A stretch of DNA of 64,000 bases. Origin: Palsa-360 sp963719875 (lineage in GTDB: Bacteria; Acidobacteriota; Terriglobia; Acidiferrales; UBA7541). Below the pieces are notes generated by a model. That model was not told the origin of the DNA. It was given only the letters and a program-made list of their open reading frames with translations, and made no database searches. Positions 1 through 8,014 of the stretch are shown here, piece after piece. Each line of letters begins with the position of its first letter. The stretch's first letter is position 1. Both the position numbers and the translations under genes were made by a program. Location of the stretch: assembly GCA_963719875.1 (NCBI GenBank), contig CAVRDJ010000002.1:3100001-3164000 (forward strand), written 5' to 3'.

Positions 1-1
1 T

Positions 2-235
2 GATCTTAGCGGACCACAACTCGCCCAGGCGCTGCGACGTCACGGCTACGAAATCACCCGCCAAACCGGTAGTCATCTGAGGCTAACTTCCCGAATCAAA
101 GGCAGTGAACACCACATAACGATTCCATCCCACGATACGCTCAAGGTGGGAACGCTGAGCGCGATTCTTGCCGATGTCGCTGGCTATTTGGACATCGACC
201 GAGCAGCGCTAGTCCAAGGCCTATTCTCAAGATAA
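2..235 (+). CDS. HicA-like mRNA interferase toxin, 5' end missing
   Basis: This open frame enters from outside the window and ends at TAA 233-235, leaving 77 residues. It begins with DLSGPQLAQALRRHGY, then RQTGSHLRL, then HHITIPSHDTLKVGTLSAILADV. The pattern GYxxxRQxGSH followed by IPxHxxLxxGTLxxIL is that of HicA/YcfA double-stranded-RNA-binding toxins, whose catalytic His sits in the GSH motif. HicA proteins cleave mRNA and are normally paired with a HicB antitoxin. No HicB is seen in the 464 bp downstream, so a partner would have to lie upstream, outside the window. The family assignment is good; whether the gene is intact is unknown. Confidence 0.75.
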   Translation, partial: DLSGPQLAQALRRHGYEITRQTGSHLRLTSRIKGSEHHITIPSHDTLKVGTLSAILADVAGYLDIDRAALVQGLFSR

Positions 236-699
236 GTGCGTCATGCTAATTCGACTCCGCATGGTCCTGTCCAAACTTGCGATGTGTTAACTCACTCAGT
301 TTTCGGGGTATGAGGTATGCACCCCCTGTTTCTGGCCCACGATGAGGACACGACAAGATGAAGGCAGTGAAAGTTCGCCGCTTCCAATAACATCAGAAAA
401 AATACCTTGACCTGGCGGTCATTTACTAATATAAACATGGAGTCCCCTTAAAAACTAGCTTAGGCATATCCCTGCCCCGGCGCAATATCCCTCGTGAGTG
501 GTCGTTGAATCTAGAGATTGTTGAATTTCGAGACTGCGGTGAGGTGTGTCTCGACCTGCCCTGGACTGCGACGATTATCATTCCCTGGATAGCGATTTGT
601 TTGCTTTAACTCAAAGAACAGATGGGTGTCTGTGCGCCATGATACCCATCCCAGTCCCACAGTGACAACTACGCCCGTGCCTATAAGGGGAAACCTAAG
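236..699. other. Intergenic region with the promoter of the Kelch gene
   Basis: This 464-bp stretch follows the HicA-like gene. I see no convincing gene in it. It contains one good sigma-70-like promoter (listed separately) and a leader of about 260 nt before the Kelch gene. It is more AT-rich than the genes that follow from 8 kb. Confidence 0.5.
407..435 (+). promoter_or_regulatory. Sigma-70-like promoter upstream of the Kelch gene
   Basis: TTGACC at 407-412 and TATAAA at 430-435 are separated by exactly 17 bp. Transcription would start near 442 and leave a leader of about 258 nt before the ATG at 700. Prediction from consensus match only. Confidence 0.45.
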
Positions 700-3351
700 A
701 TGGGACTCAGAACTGATTGGAGCAATCTCTCAGCGCAACTTTGCTGGCTGCCCGCGCCCGCTAAACGAATCGCTCTCTTTTGCTCCCTTGCATTTTTGCT
801 TGCGGCTCAAGCGCATGCCACAGGGAGTTTCTCCAATGCCGGCAACATGATTCAGGGCCGTTACTACCATTCCGCCACCTTGTTGAACAATGGAAAAGTT
901 CTGATCGCGGGCGGCTGCTATCCCGGTGCCAATATCCTCCAGACCGCGGAGCTTTATGACCCCGCGGCAAAAACGTTTTCGCCGGCTGGCAACATGATCG
1001 CGGCACGCTGTGGCCAGTCGGCAACCCTATTGCAGGACGGCAAGGTTCTCATTGCCGGGGGGATCGGCTCCAATGGGGGCGCCCCTGTCCCCAGCGCCGA
1101 GGTATATGACCCCTCGACTGGAACATTTACCCCGACGACTGGCCCCATGACTACGGTTCGCGTGTTCAACGTGGCGACCCTGCTGCAGAACGGGTCGGTT
1201 CTCATTGCGGGGGGCTGTAATGCGACCGGTATTCTGTCCAGCGCGGAGCTGTATGACCCCGCGACTGGAATATTTACTCCGACGATCGGCGGCAACATGA
1301 CCACGCCGCGCGAGGGCAGCAACATTGCCCTAACCCCGTCGGCGGTGCTGAGCGACGGAAGAGTCCTGATCACAGGGGGCTACGACCAAACCAGCATCCT
1401 CTTGAGCGCCGAGCTGTATGACCCTTCCTCTCAAACCTTTACGGCCACGACCGGCAACATGACTACGCCGCGGTGGTTTCAGCAAGTCACGCTTCTGCAA
1501 GATGGAACGGTCCTGATCACCGGCGGAGATAACTATAGTGGATTTCTCAATAGCGCCGAGACATATGACCTAACGACTGGAGCATTTACCGCGACAAGTG
1601 GCAACCTGAGCGATGCGCGCATTACCCACACGTCCACTTTGCTGGGGGATGGAACGGTGCTTATTGCAGGGGGCATCGGCACTGGGAGCGTTGTTCTCAA
1701 CAGCAGTGAGTTGTACGATCCCTCGGCTAGAACTTTTATTCCCACGGGGATCCTGCAAACGCCGCGCGCGTTGCACACGGCGACGCTTCTGCAGGATGGA
1801 AACGTCCTGATCGCTGGAGGGTACGACGGTACGAACGCTCTCTCCAGCGCTGAGCTTTTCACCCTGGGAACCGTTTCCAACGTTACGTACTACATTTCGT
1901 ATTCTTCCGGTTCCAACACCAATAATGGGACTTCAAAATCTACCCCTTGGAAAACGCACCCCTACATGCAGTCTGCGGTGGCGTGCACAGGGACCGGCTC
2001 GGCTCCAAACTATACGCATACCCCCGGCGACATATTTGTCTTTATGCAAAGCGATTCGTGGCCGAACGCCTGCTTCGATATGGTTATTCAAAGCGGAGGA
2101 AATACGGGAAATCCCGACCAGTACACCTTTGATAGCACGTGGGGAGTGGTCCCCTTAGGATCCGGAGCAACAACCGGGAACCGCGGGCAGATCGTGGGGG
2201 CTTATCAGTTCAATGCCGGTGGGTCGGTCATCAATGGCGCGGACGGAATCAACCGATTCATCTTCGATAACGGCAACGACAACATCACGATCAACGGCGT
2301 GGAGCTTACCGGGGTAACCTGGAGCGGCAATGGGGGTTGGGGCGACAACGTCTGGTTAGTTGACATCCAAGGGTCGCAAAATTTCATTCTCTCGAACTGT
2401 TACGCGCACAATTGGACCTATACGAATCCTGTGGACGGCGGCGACGCTTTGGGCGTGATGGTCGGCACTGGAAATGGTACCTACAATGCCGGCTCGGCGA
2501 TGTCCGGCTGTGTCGTCGATGGCTCCAACAGCGGCGGCCCGGGTGTGGCCAACAGCGGCGATGCGACGTATGCGATTCCCGGCTGCGACAACAACATCAT
2601 CATGAATGTTACCAACGGTTGCCTCTTGAACGCCAACGGGAGCGCGCACGACAACCTCATCGGCCCCATCAATCAATCCTTCAGCGCCTGGGACCATGAG
2701 AACTGCATTGAGCCGATTGATCCGCTAGCCGGCGGCACCAGCACGATTTACATTTACAATAATGTGATTCATGACTGTACGGCGGTGGCCATCCTTACGC
2801 AGGGCACTCCGGCCTCGGGCAGCAACGAAATCGATTACGTTTGGAACAATGTGATTTATTCCGGTTCCTCGTCGAATTCCCCGATCCCGATTCAATTCGA
2901 TAGCTTGATGAGCCCCAACACGGGAAGCGAAGTCCATGCTTGGAACAACACGCTCTACGCGGGATCGAGCGATGTTTGCATCCGAACGATCAACGAGGGA
3001 AACGGCAATTTCAGCGCCATCGATTTGCAAAACAATTTTTGCATCTCGGACCAGGGCCTCGACGCGCTCCAGGTTGGGGGCAACACCCAGACGATCAACA
3101 ACAATGTGGTGATGACGGTCGCGCAAGCTGCCTCCGCGGGACTGACTTCTTCGCAGACACACGCCTATCAGCCGGCTTCCCCGGACTGCGCTGGAGTTGC
3201 AAACTGTCCGGTGGGAGCGGGAACGAACCTGACGATCCCCGCGATCGGCAATTTCGCAACGCTCACGAGCGACACGACCTACGGAGGTCAAAAAAGTACG
3301 ATTGCACGTCCGTCAAGCGGCACGCAGGACGCCGGGGCGTACCAGTTTTAA
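700..3351 (+). CDS. Secreted Kelch-repeat / parallel beta-helix protein
   Basis: 883 residues. Residues 1-40 form a signal peptide: a basic stretch, a hydrophobic core and a cleavage site after AQAHA. Residues about 50-395 hold seven Kelch-type repeats, each carrying a variant of ATLLQDGKVLIAGG followed by SAELYDPxTGTF, as in bacterial Kelch beta-propellers. From about residue 396 the protein changes to YYISYSSGSNTNNG and continues as an Asn/Gly-rich region with right-handed parallel beta-helix character (repeated NNVI, NNTLY, NNFC strands) to the C-terminus. Such proteins bind or act on extracellular carbohydrate or act as surface adhesins; no catalytic residues could be assigned. It stands alone, with its own promoter upstream. 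Architecture is well supported, function is not. Confidence 0.75.
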   Translation: MGLRTDWSNLSAQLCWLPAPAKRIALFCSLAFLLAAQAHATGSFSNAGNMIQGRYYHSATLLNNGKVLIAGGCYPGANILQTAELYDPAAKTFSPAGNMIAARCGQSATLLQDGKVLIAGGIGSNGGAPVPSAEVYDPSTGTFTPTTGPMTTVRVFNVATLLQNGSVLIAGGCNATGILSSAELYDPATGIFTPTIGGNMTTPREGSNIALTPSAVLSDGRVLITGGYDQTSILLSAELYDPSSQTFTATTGNMTTPRWFQQVTLLQDGTVLITGGDNYSGFLNSAETYDLTTGAFTATSGNLSDARITHTSTLLGDGTVLIAGGIGTGSVVLNSSELYDPSARTFIPTGILQTPRALHTATLLQDGNVLIAGGYDGTNALSSAELFTLGTVSNVTYYISYSSGSNTNNGTSKSTPWKTHPYMQSAVACTGTGSAPNYTHTPGDIFVFMQSDSWPNACFDMVIQSGGNTGNPDQYTFDSTWGVVPLGSGATTGNRGQIVGAYQFNAGGSVINGADGINRFIFDNGNDNITINGVELTGVTWSGNGGWGDNVWLVDIQGSQNFILSNCYAHNWTYTNPVDGGDALGVMVGTGNGTYNAGSAMSGCVVDGSNSGGPGVANSGDATYAIPGCDNNIIMNVTNGCLLNANGSAHDNLIGPINQSFSAWDHENCIEPIDPLAGGTSTIYIYNNVIHDCTAVAILTQGTPASGSNEIDYVWNNVIYSGSSSNSPIPIQFDSLMSPNTGSEVHAWNNTLYAGSSDVCIRTINEGNGNFSAIDLQNNFCISDQGLDALQVGGNTQTINNNVVMTVAQAASAGLTSSQTHAYQPASPDCAGVANCPVGAGTNLTIPAIGNFATLTSDTTYGGQKSTIARPSSGTQDAGAYQF

Positions 3352-3400
3352 CCGTCTGAATCTGCGCCACCCCCGCGCTTCCTGGAATAACGGTTCCGGC

Positions 3401-3523
3401 TATCGCAACGCTCTTGGCATCTCGGAACCTAACGCCACGGAAATCCGTGCGGGTCGACGCATACCACATCTACGGCATTGGCAGGCGCTCGCACAACTCG
3501 CGGGAGTTTCTCAAGACGAGTGA
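3401..3523 (+). pseudogene. Helix-turn-helix remnant
   Basis: The frame 3401-3523 reads YRNALGISEPNATEIRAGRR, then IPHLRHWQALAQLAGVSQDE, then stop. The order L-G-I-S-E-P-x-A-x-x-I-R-x-G-x-R-x-P-H-x-R-H-W-x-x-L-A is a DNA-binding helix-turn-helix segment of the kind found at the C-terminus of larger proteins. Nothing related precedes it in the same frame, which is continuous with unrelated sequence, so I read it as the tail of a decayed gene. The parent family is not certain. The remaining sequence between the Kelch gene and the next gene (3352-3658) shows nothing else convincing. Confidence 0.45.
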
Positions 3524-3658
3524 ATCAGTTGAGTGGAGTCGCCGCTCTGCGGCAGGCGTCGCTAGGTCAAGCGCGCTAGAGGACGATTGTAGAACTTTCA
3601 TGCGCGATTTCGTTGCACGTTTGCCTGAGATGGAGTTTCCTCCTGGTGTGACCTTCTA

Positions 3659-4180
3659 GTGAAGTCCGGAATTTCAAAACCCCGCACCCTTCGAAAAACG
3701 AAGGATGCGCCACCCGAAAATTCTGAAGGCAGTCACTTCGGTACCGTGGAAGGGAGGGCCACCCGCGACTTTCAACAGGCAGTGACTCATGTGCAATTTG
3801 CGATCCAGCAGGTATGCGCTGGGGACCCGGAACCCTTTAAGGCGCTCTATTCCCACGCCGATGATGTGACCATCATGGGTGCATGGGGTGCTTACGAGCA
3901 CGGCTGGGCACAAGTCAGTCCTCGCCTTGATTGGGCTTTGACTTGCTTTCTTGAGGGACACATCACCTTCCACCCAATCGCCATCGGAGACTGCGGGAGT
4001 TTGGGTTATACAATCTGGATCGAAAGAGGAGCAGCGCGTCTGCAAGGAACCGATGAAGTTCGTCCCTTTGCCCTCCGTGTCACACAACTCTATCGCCGGG
4101 AGAATGGCGCCTGGAAGATTATCCAGCGGCACGCAGATCCGATGATGGAAAAGATCGAAGCTCCCAAGTCAGTCTCTTAG
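3659..4180 (+). CDS. NTF2-like / SnoaL-like protein
   Basis: 173 residues from GTG 3659. The core (about residues 38-165) shows the pattern of the NTF2-like cone fold used by SnoaL/DUF4440 proteins: a first helix (FAIQQVCAGDPEPFKALYSHADDVTIMGAWG), a middle segment with alternating strands, then LRVTQLYRRENGAWKIIQRH as the last two strands. The ending W-K-I-x-x-x-H is typical of this fold. Members are small ligand-binding proteins or polyketide-cyclase-like or isomerase-like enzymes, so the substrate cannot be inferred. The N-terminal 35 residues are basic and poorly ordered; a later start is possible. No operon partner is visible. Confidence 0.65.
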   Translation: MKSGISKPRTLRKTKDAPPENSEGSHFGTVEGRATRDFQQAVTHVQFAIQQVCAGDPEPFKALYSHADDVTIMGAWGAYEHGWAQVSPRLDWALTCFLEGHITFHPIAIGDCGSLGYTIWIERGAARLQGTDEVRPFALRVTQLYRRENGAWKIIQRHADPMMEKIEAPKSVS

Positions 4181-4297
4181 TAGCCGGAACGCTGGTCGCG
4201 CTCCGGGATTGCTGTGCTGATGCGGGGACAGGATGTGTAGTCCTTTCCCAAGCGTCCTTCATCGGATTAGGTCTAGAGCGTTTTCGATTCCGAAACC

Positions 4298-4343
4298 GGG
4301 CCAAGTCCCGAGAAGTCCGGTTATCGGAATGTGGCTTTTTGCC
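4298..4343 (+). repeat. Unoccupied paralogue of the IS110 copy A insertion site
   Basis: GGGCCAAGTCC (4298-4308), then CGAG, then a 31-bp block starting AAGTCCGGTTATCGG (4313-4343). The same 11-bp block ends at the left boundary of IS copy A (883-893 of the 4-kb line, i.e. 4883-4893), and the same 31-bp block starts at its right boundary (6364-6394) without mismatch. The 46-bp site therefore looks like an empty copy of the sequence into which the element inserted. AAGTCC occurs twice in it, 4 bp apart. Confidence 0.7.
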
Positions 4344-4420
4344 CCGGAGAGAACTAGCCACTTACCGAGAACCCCGACCACCGAGCATCGTATAATTATG
4401 ACTTGGGTGCCAACGGTTTC

Positions 4421-4861
4421 ATGGACGATCACTTCCTTCAGCTTCGCGTCATTTACGAGGATCTGCCCGATCTGATAGAACTCGGCGTGCGCGTGATCCA
4501 CGGTGAGTGGTCCGCCGTGTCAACGGTCTACGTGTCACCATCCTTCTTGACTGAGGACGGCACGGCAATTCTCCAGTGGGTCGATGCACCTGACGAGCCA
4601 TTGCGGATCGAAGCCGGTGCAGACACTGGGATCGGTTGGATGGTGTTGCAGTTTTACAAGATCAATCGTGCTGGCCACGTCCGATGTGCCATAACACTTG
4701 CTACGAGTACGCGGACGAACGAGCCGCGTCCTGCAGAGACATCACGGTTCGCTATCGAGCTTCCCACCGAACTAGGTTTGATCGAACGTTTTGCGCGAGA
4801 TTGTATTGCGCTTGGCGGCGACTTCAAACGTGAAGCACGGCTCATCGGCTTACCCACATAA
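4421..4861 (+). CDS. Hypothetical protein
   Basis: 146 residues from ATG 4421 (MDDHFLQLRVIYEDLPDLIE); a TTG six codons upstream at 4403 is the alternative. The sequence is acidic, soluble and without signal peptide or membrane segment. It contains alternating hydrophobic strands (WSAVSTVYVSPSFL, GWMVLQFYKI, VRCAITLAT) and a C-terminal helix (LIERFARDCIALGGDF). I do not recognise the family. Its GC content is lower than the conserved genes after 8 kb, in keeping with an accessory origin. The stop codon lies 29 bp from IS copy A. A TATAAT at 4391-4396 lies just upstream but has no matching -35 box. Confidence 0.5.
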   Translation: MDDHFLQLRVIYEDLPDLIELGVRVIHGEWSAVSTVYVSPSFLTEDGTAILQWVDAPDEPLRIEAGADTGIGWMVLQFYKINRAGHVRCAITLATSTRTNEPRPAETSRFAIELPTELGLIERFARDCIALGGDFKREARLIGLPT

Positions 4862-4890
4862 CCACGCGCTGCAAATGAAGCGGGGCCAAG

Positions 4891-5171
4891 TCCTTCCATG
4901 AGAAGGCCGGTTAGTGTCAAGTCGGTTTTGTAGTTGCCTTTGGTCGTCGAGTGGTCTTCCTTAGAACCGAGCCGCCTCTGTCGCCATCCTTCCATCCGCA
5001 CTCTTTTGTGAGCGATCTTCGCTCGGTGCCAGTTGGGTGTTCTCGTTTCAGTGGTGCTGCTACCTGATAATCGACCTCTGCTCCCACCGTTTCGGCGGGA
5101 GTCGGGCCCCAGGACTTAGTCGCAGTCACCTGGACTCGGCGGTTGAGCTCGGCTGTCGGGATCGCCACTCT
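4891..5171 (-). ncRNA. Putative seek/bridge guide RNA region of IS copy A
   Basis: This 281-bp non-coding part lies between the transposase stop and the 3' end of the element. It carries copies of both element termini: ATGGAAGGA at 4987-4995 and TTATCAG at 5064-5070, the latter between two perfect or near-perfect hairpins (mirror of 57081-57101 and 57158-57172). IS1111-group elements are known to encode a short guide RNA downstream of the transposase. The exact RNA ends cannot be read from sequence. Confidence 0.55.
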
Positions 5172-6272
5172 CTAGGTCACTTCCCGCATCGCTTTCTGAC
5201 TATTGCGCAGTGGTTCGTACACCTCTCCCCCTACCCACAACCGATGCAGCAGGACCGCCAGCTTTCGAGCCACGGCCACCACCGCTCGCTTCTTGGCATT
5301 TTTTCCTCCTCGCTCCGCAAGCTTGCGTCCCCATCTCCGCAGATCGCTGTCTTCTCCAAAAGGTCCCAGAATGTAGTGCGCTCCCTGCACCATCATCGTG
5401 CGCAGATACCGGTCTCCTTCTTTGCTGATGCCCTTCTGGGGTTCGCTCTCCCCAGAGTTCCTGCGGCCAGGTCGTAACCCGAGAAAACACCCTACCTGGC
5501 GACTCTTCGGAAACCGATACGGGTCTTCGATCGTCAGGACATACGTCAGAGCGATCTGTGTTCCCACGCCCTTCACCTGCTTGAGCAAGGACACTTCCGG
5601 GTAAACTTCCTTGGCGATTTTCTCCATCCGTTCGTCGTATTCCTTGACGCGCTCGTTCAGCGATTCAATTTCTTTGAGCAGCGGCTCCAGAACATCCCGC
5701 AATTCTGTGCTCAATGCAGCGGCCAGCTCCCGGTTCACCTGATACGTGCCACACTTGGGCAGTCGTTGGCCATAAGACTTCACGAGCCCCCGTGCGGCGT
5801 TCACCAAGGCTGTTCGAGCACTCACTAGTTCAGCTCGCGCTCGAATCACCGTCAGGTGGAGTTGCGCTTGCACACTGCGATGCCGCACCGGCCCCAACAG
5901 CTCGGGATCGACTCGCGCCAGTCGTGCCAGGGTCCGAGCATCGTGCCGATCATCTTTTCGATTGCTCTTGGTGATCAGCTGCACCTTTTGTGCATGCGCC
6001 ACGATCACTTCGTGTCCCAACTCAGTGAGCAGTCGGCTTACCCAGGGGGAATGGGTTCCTGTCTCCAGTGCGATGAGACTTCGCGGTATCTTTCCAAAGG
6101 TCTGCTTCATCGCCTCCGGCGTCGTTGGCAGTTTTTGTTCCAAAATGACTTGGCCTGCTTCATCCAAAACACAGTAAAACGACCAGCGATCGCCCAGATC
6201 CAAACCGATGGTCAGCTTTTGCTCCTTGAAAATTTCGTTCTTGAATGCCTGCACAGTGATAGTCTTTTTCAC
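5172..6272 (-). CDS. IS110-family transposase, copy A
   Basis: 366 residues from GTG 6272, chosen because AAAGGAGACC lies directly upstream; an ATG further out at 6353 would add 27 residues read through the inverted-repeat end. The N-terminal RuvC-like DEDD domain starts with TIGLDLGDRWSFY (Asp about residue 25), continues with IALETGTHS and ends with KSNRKDDRHDARTLARL. A coiled-coil helix (about 190-225) links to the C-terminal Tnp_20 domain with LKQVKGVGTQIALTYVL and GLRPGRRNSGE. The Ser in NSG corresponds to the catalytic serine of the family. The protein is identical to copy B; both observed base differences within the coding region are silent. It appears intact and recently active. Confidence 0.9.
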   Translation of the reverse strand: MKKTITVQAFKNEIFKEQKLTIGLDLGDRWSFYCVLDEAGQVILEQKLPTTPEAMKQTFGKIPRSLIALETGTHSPWVSRLLTELGHEVIVAHAQKVQLITKSNRKDDRHDARTLARLARVDPELLGPVRHRSVQAQLHLTVIRARAELVSARTALVNAARGLVKSYGQRLPKCGTYQVNRELAAALSTELRDVLEPLLKEIESLNERVKEYDERMEKIAKEVYPEVSLLKQVKGVGTQIALTYVLTIEDPYRFPKSRQVGCFLGLRPGRRNSGESEPQKGISKEGDRYLRTMMVQGAHYILGPFGEDSDLRRWGRKLAERGGKNAKKRAVVAVARKLAVLLHRLWVGGEVYEPLRNSQKAMREVT

Positions 6273-6456
6273 AGCCGGTCTCCTTTCGGTTGCGCTTCGA
6301 GCGCGTCGACCATTGGGAGCGTATCGCATCCCGCCGGAGACCGGCCTTCTCATCCCATCTGATAAGTCCGGTTATCGGAATGTGGCTTTTTGCCACTTTC
6401 CGAATATCCCGTTTCGCGTGAGGGGGAGCATGACGATGAGAAGCGATATCTACGGC

Positions 6457-7431
6457 TTATTCAGACTTTTTCGGTTGATAAGAACCGACAGTAATGCCAG
6501 CTTTTCCTAGTTTTTCCCACCATTGTTGCACTATCCCTTGATACCACGGGAGTTCACCCCAAGGATGATTCTTAAGGAAATTCTCCCCCATCGAAGCGGC
6601 GAGCAGGACTTCAAAGCGGGAGACTTGCCCACCTCTCCCACCCAGGGCAATGCGACTGAGCTTGTCATCGTCGAGCCCGTATATGCATTCATCTACCTGA
6701 CCGAGATTTTGAAACCCTGAAGACCGGAGTATCTTAGTGATCCAGTCGTAGGTGTAGTCTGAGATTCTATCGTCAGAGCCAAGGTGGACGTTTAAATAGG
6801 AGCGTATCGCATCAGGGGTAACTTCGACTTCAGCCAAGTGACCTGCTTCAATTAAGGTCCTGGCATTTGCTCGTATTGAATCGTCCTCTTTTTGAATTGC
6901 CTCGAATTCACGGTCAGCTATCTCCAGCAACCCCGCCAAAGTCATGAAGCGACGGCTTATCGCTTGGGGGATTGTGGACGTGGACTTGTACCGAATGTCG
7001 TGTTCGATTTCAGCCCAAGCATGTTGTAAAACGGTTCGGACCTGAATTTCCGCAATAAGACCATCGAATTTCTTGTACTCTGATAGCTTTTTCCGGTTGA
7101 TTCCCAATCGAACCAAGTAATGGACACTCAGGTAGCCAAGGCGCTGTTCACGTTCGGCGCTTGCGGTGTGGTCTACTCGTTCAATGACCTCGAATTCCTC
7201 TTGAATTAATTGACAAACCGTCTGAACCGTACTTGGGAAGAAGGTGATGACCCGCACTCCCGCCAAATCCGTGATGTCTGACATTGGGTTCTTGTATTTT
7301 GGTTCTTCGGGGTTTTGTTCACTCGGTGTCATCGCCTTCTTCCCAAGACTCTTTATCTCTTTGGCGCGGCATTGAATCTCATTAACCTTGAGGCCACGGG
7401 GCTCAATCGCGTCAGCGAGAATGTCTCTCAC
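6457..7431 (-). CDS. RelA/SpoT-domain (p)ppGpp synthetase-like protein, 5' end probably disrupted
   Basis: 324 residues from GTG 7431. A RelA/SpoT nucleotidyltransferase domain occupies about residues 10-180: RGLKVNEIQCRAKEIKSLGKK, DITDLAGVRVITFF (the Asp-containing motif), GYLSVHYLV and AEIQVRTVLQHAWAEIEHD. It lacks HD hydrolase, TGS and ACT domains, so it is a small synthetase-type protein. The C-terminal 140 residues are not recognised. The reading frame continues upstream through RKRDLYEHFAWAV to about 7521 and matches the helix expected before this domain, but it has no start codon there and meets TAG at 7522-7524. A GTG six codons further upstream (7540-7542) could be the original start. 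The GTG at 7431 may still give a shorter product. Low GC and isolation between IS copy A and the lpt operon suggest an accessory gene, possibly a toxin-type alarmone synthetase. Confidence 0.75.
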   Translation of the reverse strand: MRDILADAIEPRGLKVNEIQCRAKEIKSLGKKAMTPSEQNPEEPKYKNPMSDITDLAGVRVITFFPSTVQTVCQLIQEEFEVIERVDHTASAEREQRLGYLSVHYLVRLGINRKKLSEYKKFDGLIAEIQVRTVLQHAWAEIEHDIRYKSTSTIPQAISRRFMTLAGLLEIADREFEAIQKEDDSIRANARTLIEAGHLAEVEVTPDAIRSYLNVHLGSDDRISDYTYDWITKILRSSGFQNLGQVDECIYGLDDDKLSRIALGGRGGQVSRFEVLLAASMGENFLKNHPWGELPWYQGIVQQWWEKLGKAGITVGSYQPKKSE

Positions 7432-7921
7432 TGCCCATGCAAAATGTTCGTAAAGATCACGTTTTCTAGTGAATTCCTCAACCGCACTTTTACCATGAGA
7501 TTCAAAATCGAATGGTACTTTCTATTTTATAAGTTCGCTCACCTGCGCGCCCCAACCCGACCAAATGCTAGAATTGTACTCGCCAAGTTTCTAGGCGGAA
7601 TTTCCGATTTGGACTTCACTCTCGCGCATAGTACGCTTCTCTCACTCTCGACACAACGAATTTGGGACAAGAGCAAGCCCCGCTTGATAGCGGGAAATCT
7701 CAGCGCATGCTAGTTCAGAAAATCGGCGTGCAGCGAATTCCACTTTCCCACGGGAATGGGCCAGCCATCGCCGCACCACGCTTCTCCCACCGCGTCGTTC
7801 GCCCGCCCGCTCTCCGCTCCCCGCATCCGCAACGGCGCAATCGCCAATCACCACTGCAATAATCACTGAAATAGGGGGGAGGGAGCATTTTGCCGTCGCC
7901 ATACACTAACCCCTCACGTAG

Positions 7922-7950
7922 TTGTCCGTCGCCAACGCCTCCCCTATACT
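7922..7950 (+). promoter_or_regulatory. Probable promoter of the lpt-rpoN-rapZ operon
   Basis: TTGTCC (7922-7927) and TATACT (7945-7950) are 17 bp apart. The start of transcription would be near 7957, giving a leader of about 58 nt that contains the hairpin at 7967-7988. Confidence 0.5.
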
Positions 7951-7966
7951 CGGCGTCTAAGTTCTG

Positions 7967-7988
7967 GCGGGCTCCAAGTAGAGCCCGC
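7967..7988 (+). promoter_or_regulatory. Leader hairpin ahead of the lptC/A gene
   Basis: GCGGGCTC (7967-7974), loop CAAGTA, GAGCCCGC (7981-7988): a perfect 8-bp stem inside the predicted 5' leader, 26 bp before the start codon at 8015. It may shape mRNA stability or start-site access; no T-run follows, so it is not a classical terminator. Confidence 0.4.
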
Positions 7989-8014
7989 ACCCGGTCTTCG
8001 AGGCTCTCGAACAG

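Larger units (their letters stand above)
4891..6365 (-). mobile_element. IS110-family (IS1111 group) insertion sequence, copy A
   Basis: 1475 bp, read on the minus strand. The ends were set by comparison with copy B (55817-57291). The two copies agree from TTATCAGATGGG at the 5' end to CATGGAAGGA at the 3' end and diverge immediately outside. The 14-bp inverted repeat ATGAGAAGGCCGGT lies about 12 bp inside the 5' end and about 7 bp inside the 3' end; subterminal repeats of this kind mark the IS1111 group. No target duplication is visible. In the element's own direction it is flanked by CT on both sides. The 5' boundary is ambiguous by 2 bp and the 3' boundary by 3 bp because the target shares bases with the element. 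Confidence 0.9.
7543..8014. other. Intergenic region before the lpt operon
   Basis: This stretch separates the accessory region from the conserved lptC/A operon. Apart from the promoter and hairpin listed separately I see no gene. Short open frames here have no recognisable features. Confidence 0.5.

Noticed and set aside
4391..4396. TATAAT before the hypothetical gene at 4421 as a promoter
   Set aside because: No -35 box at 16-18 bp spacing.
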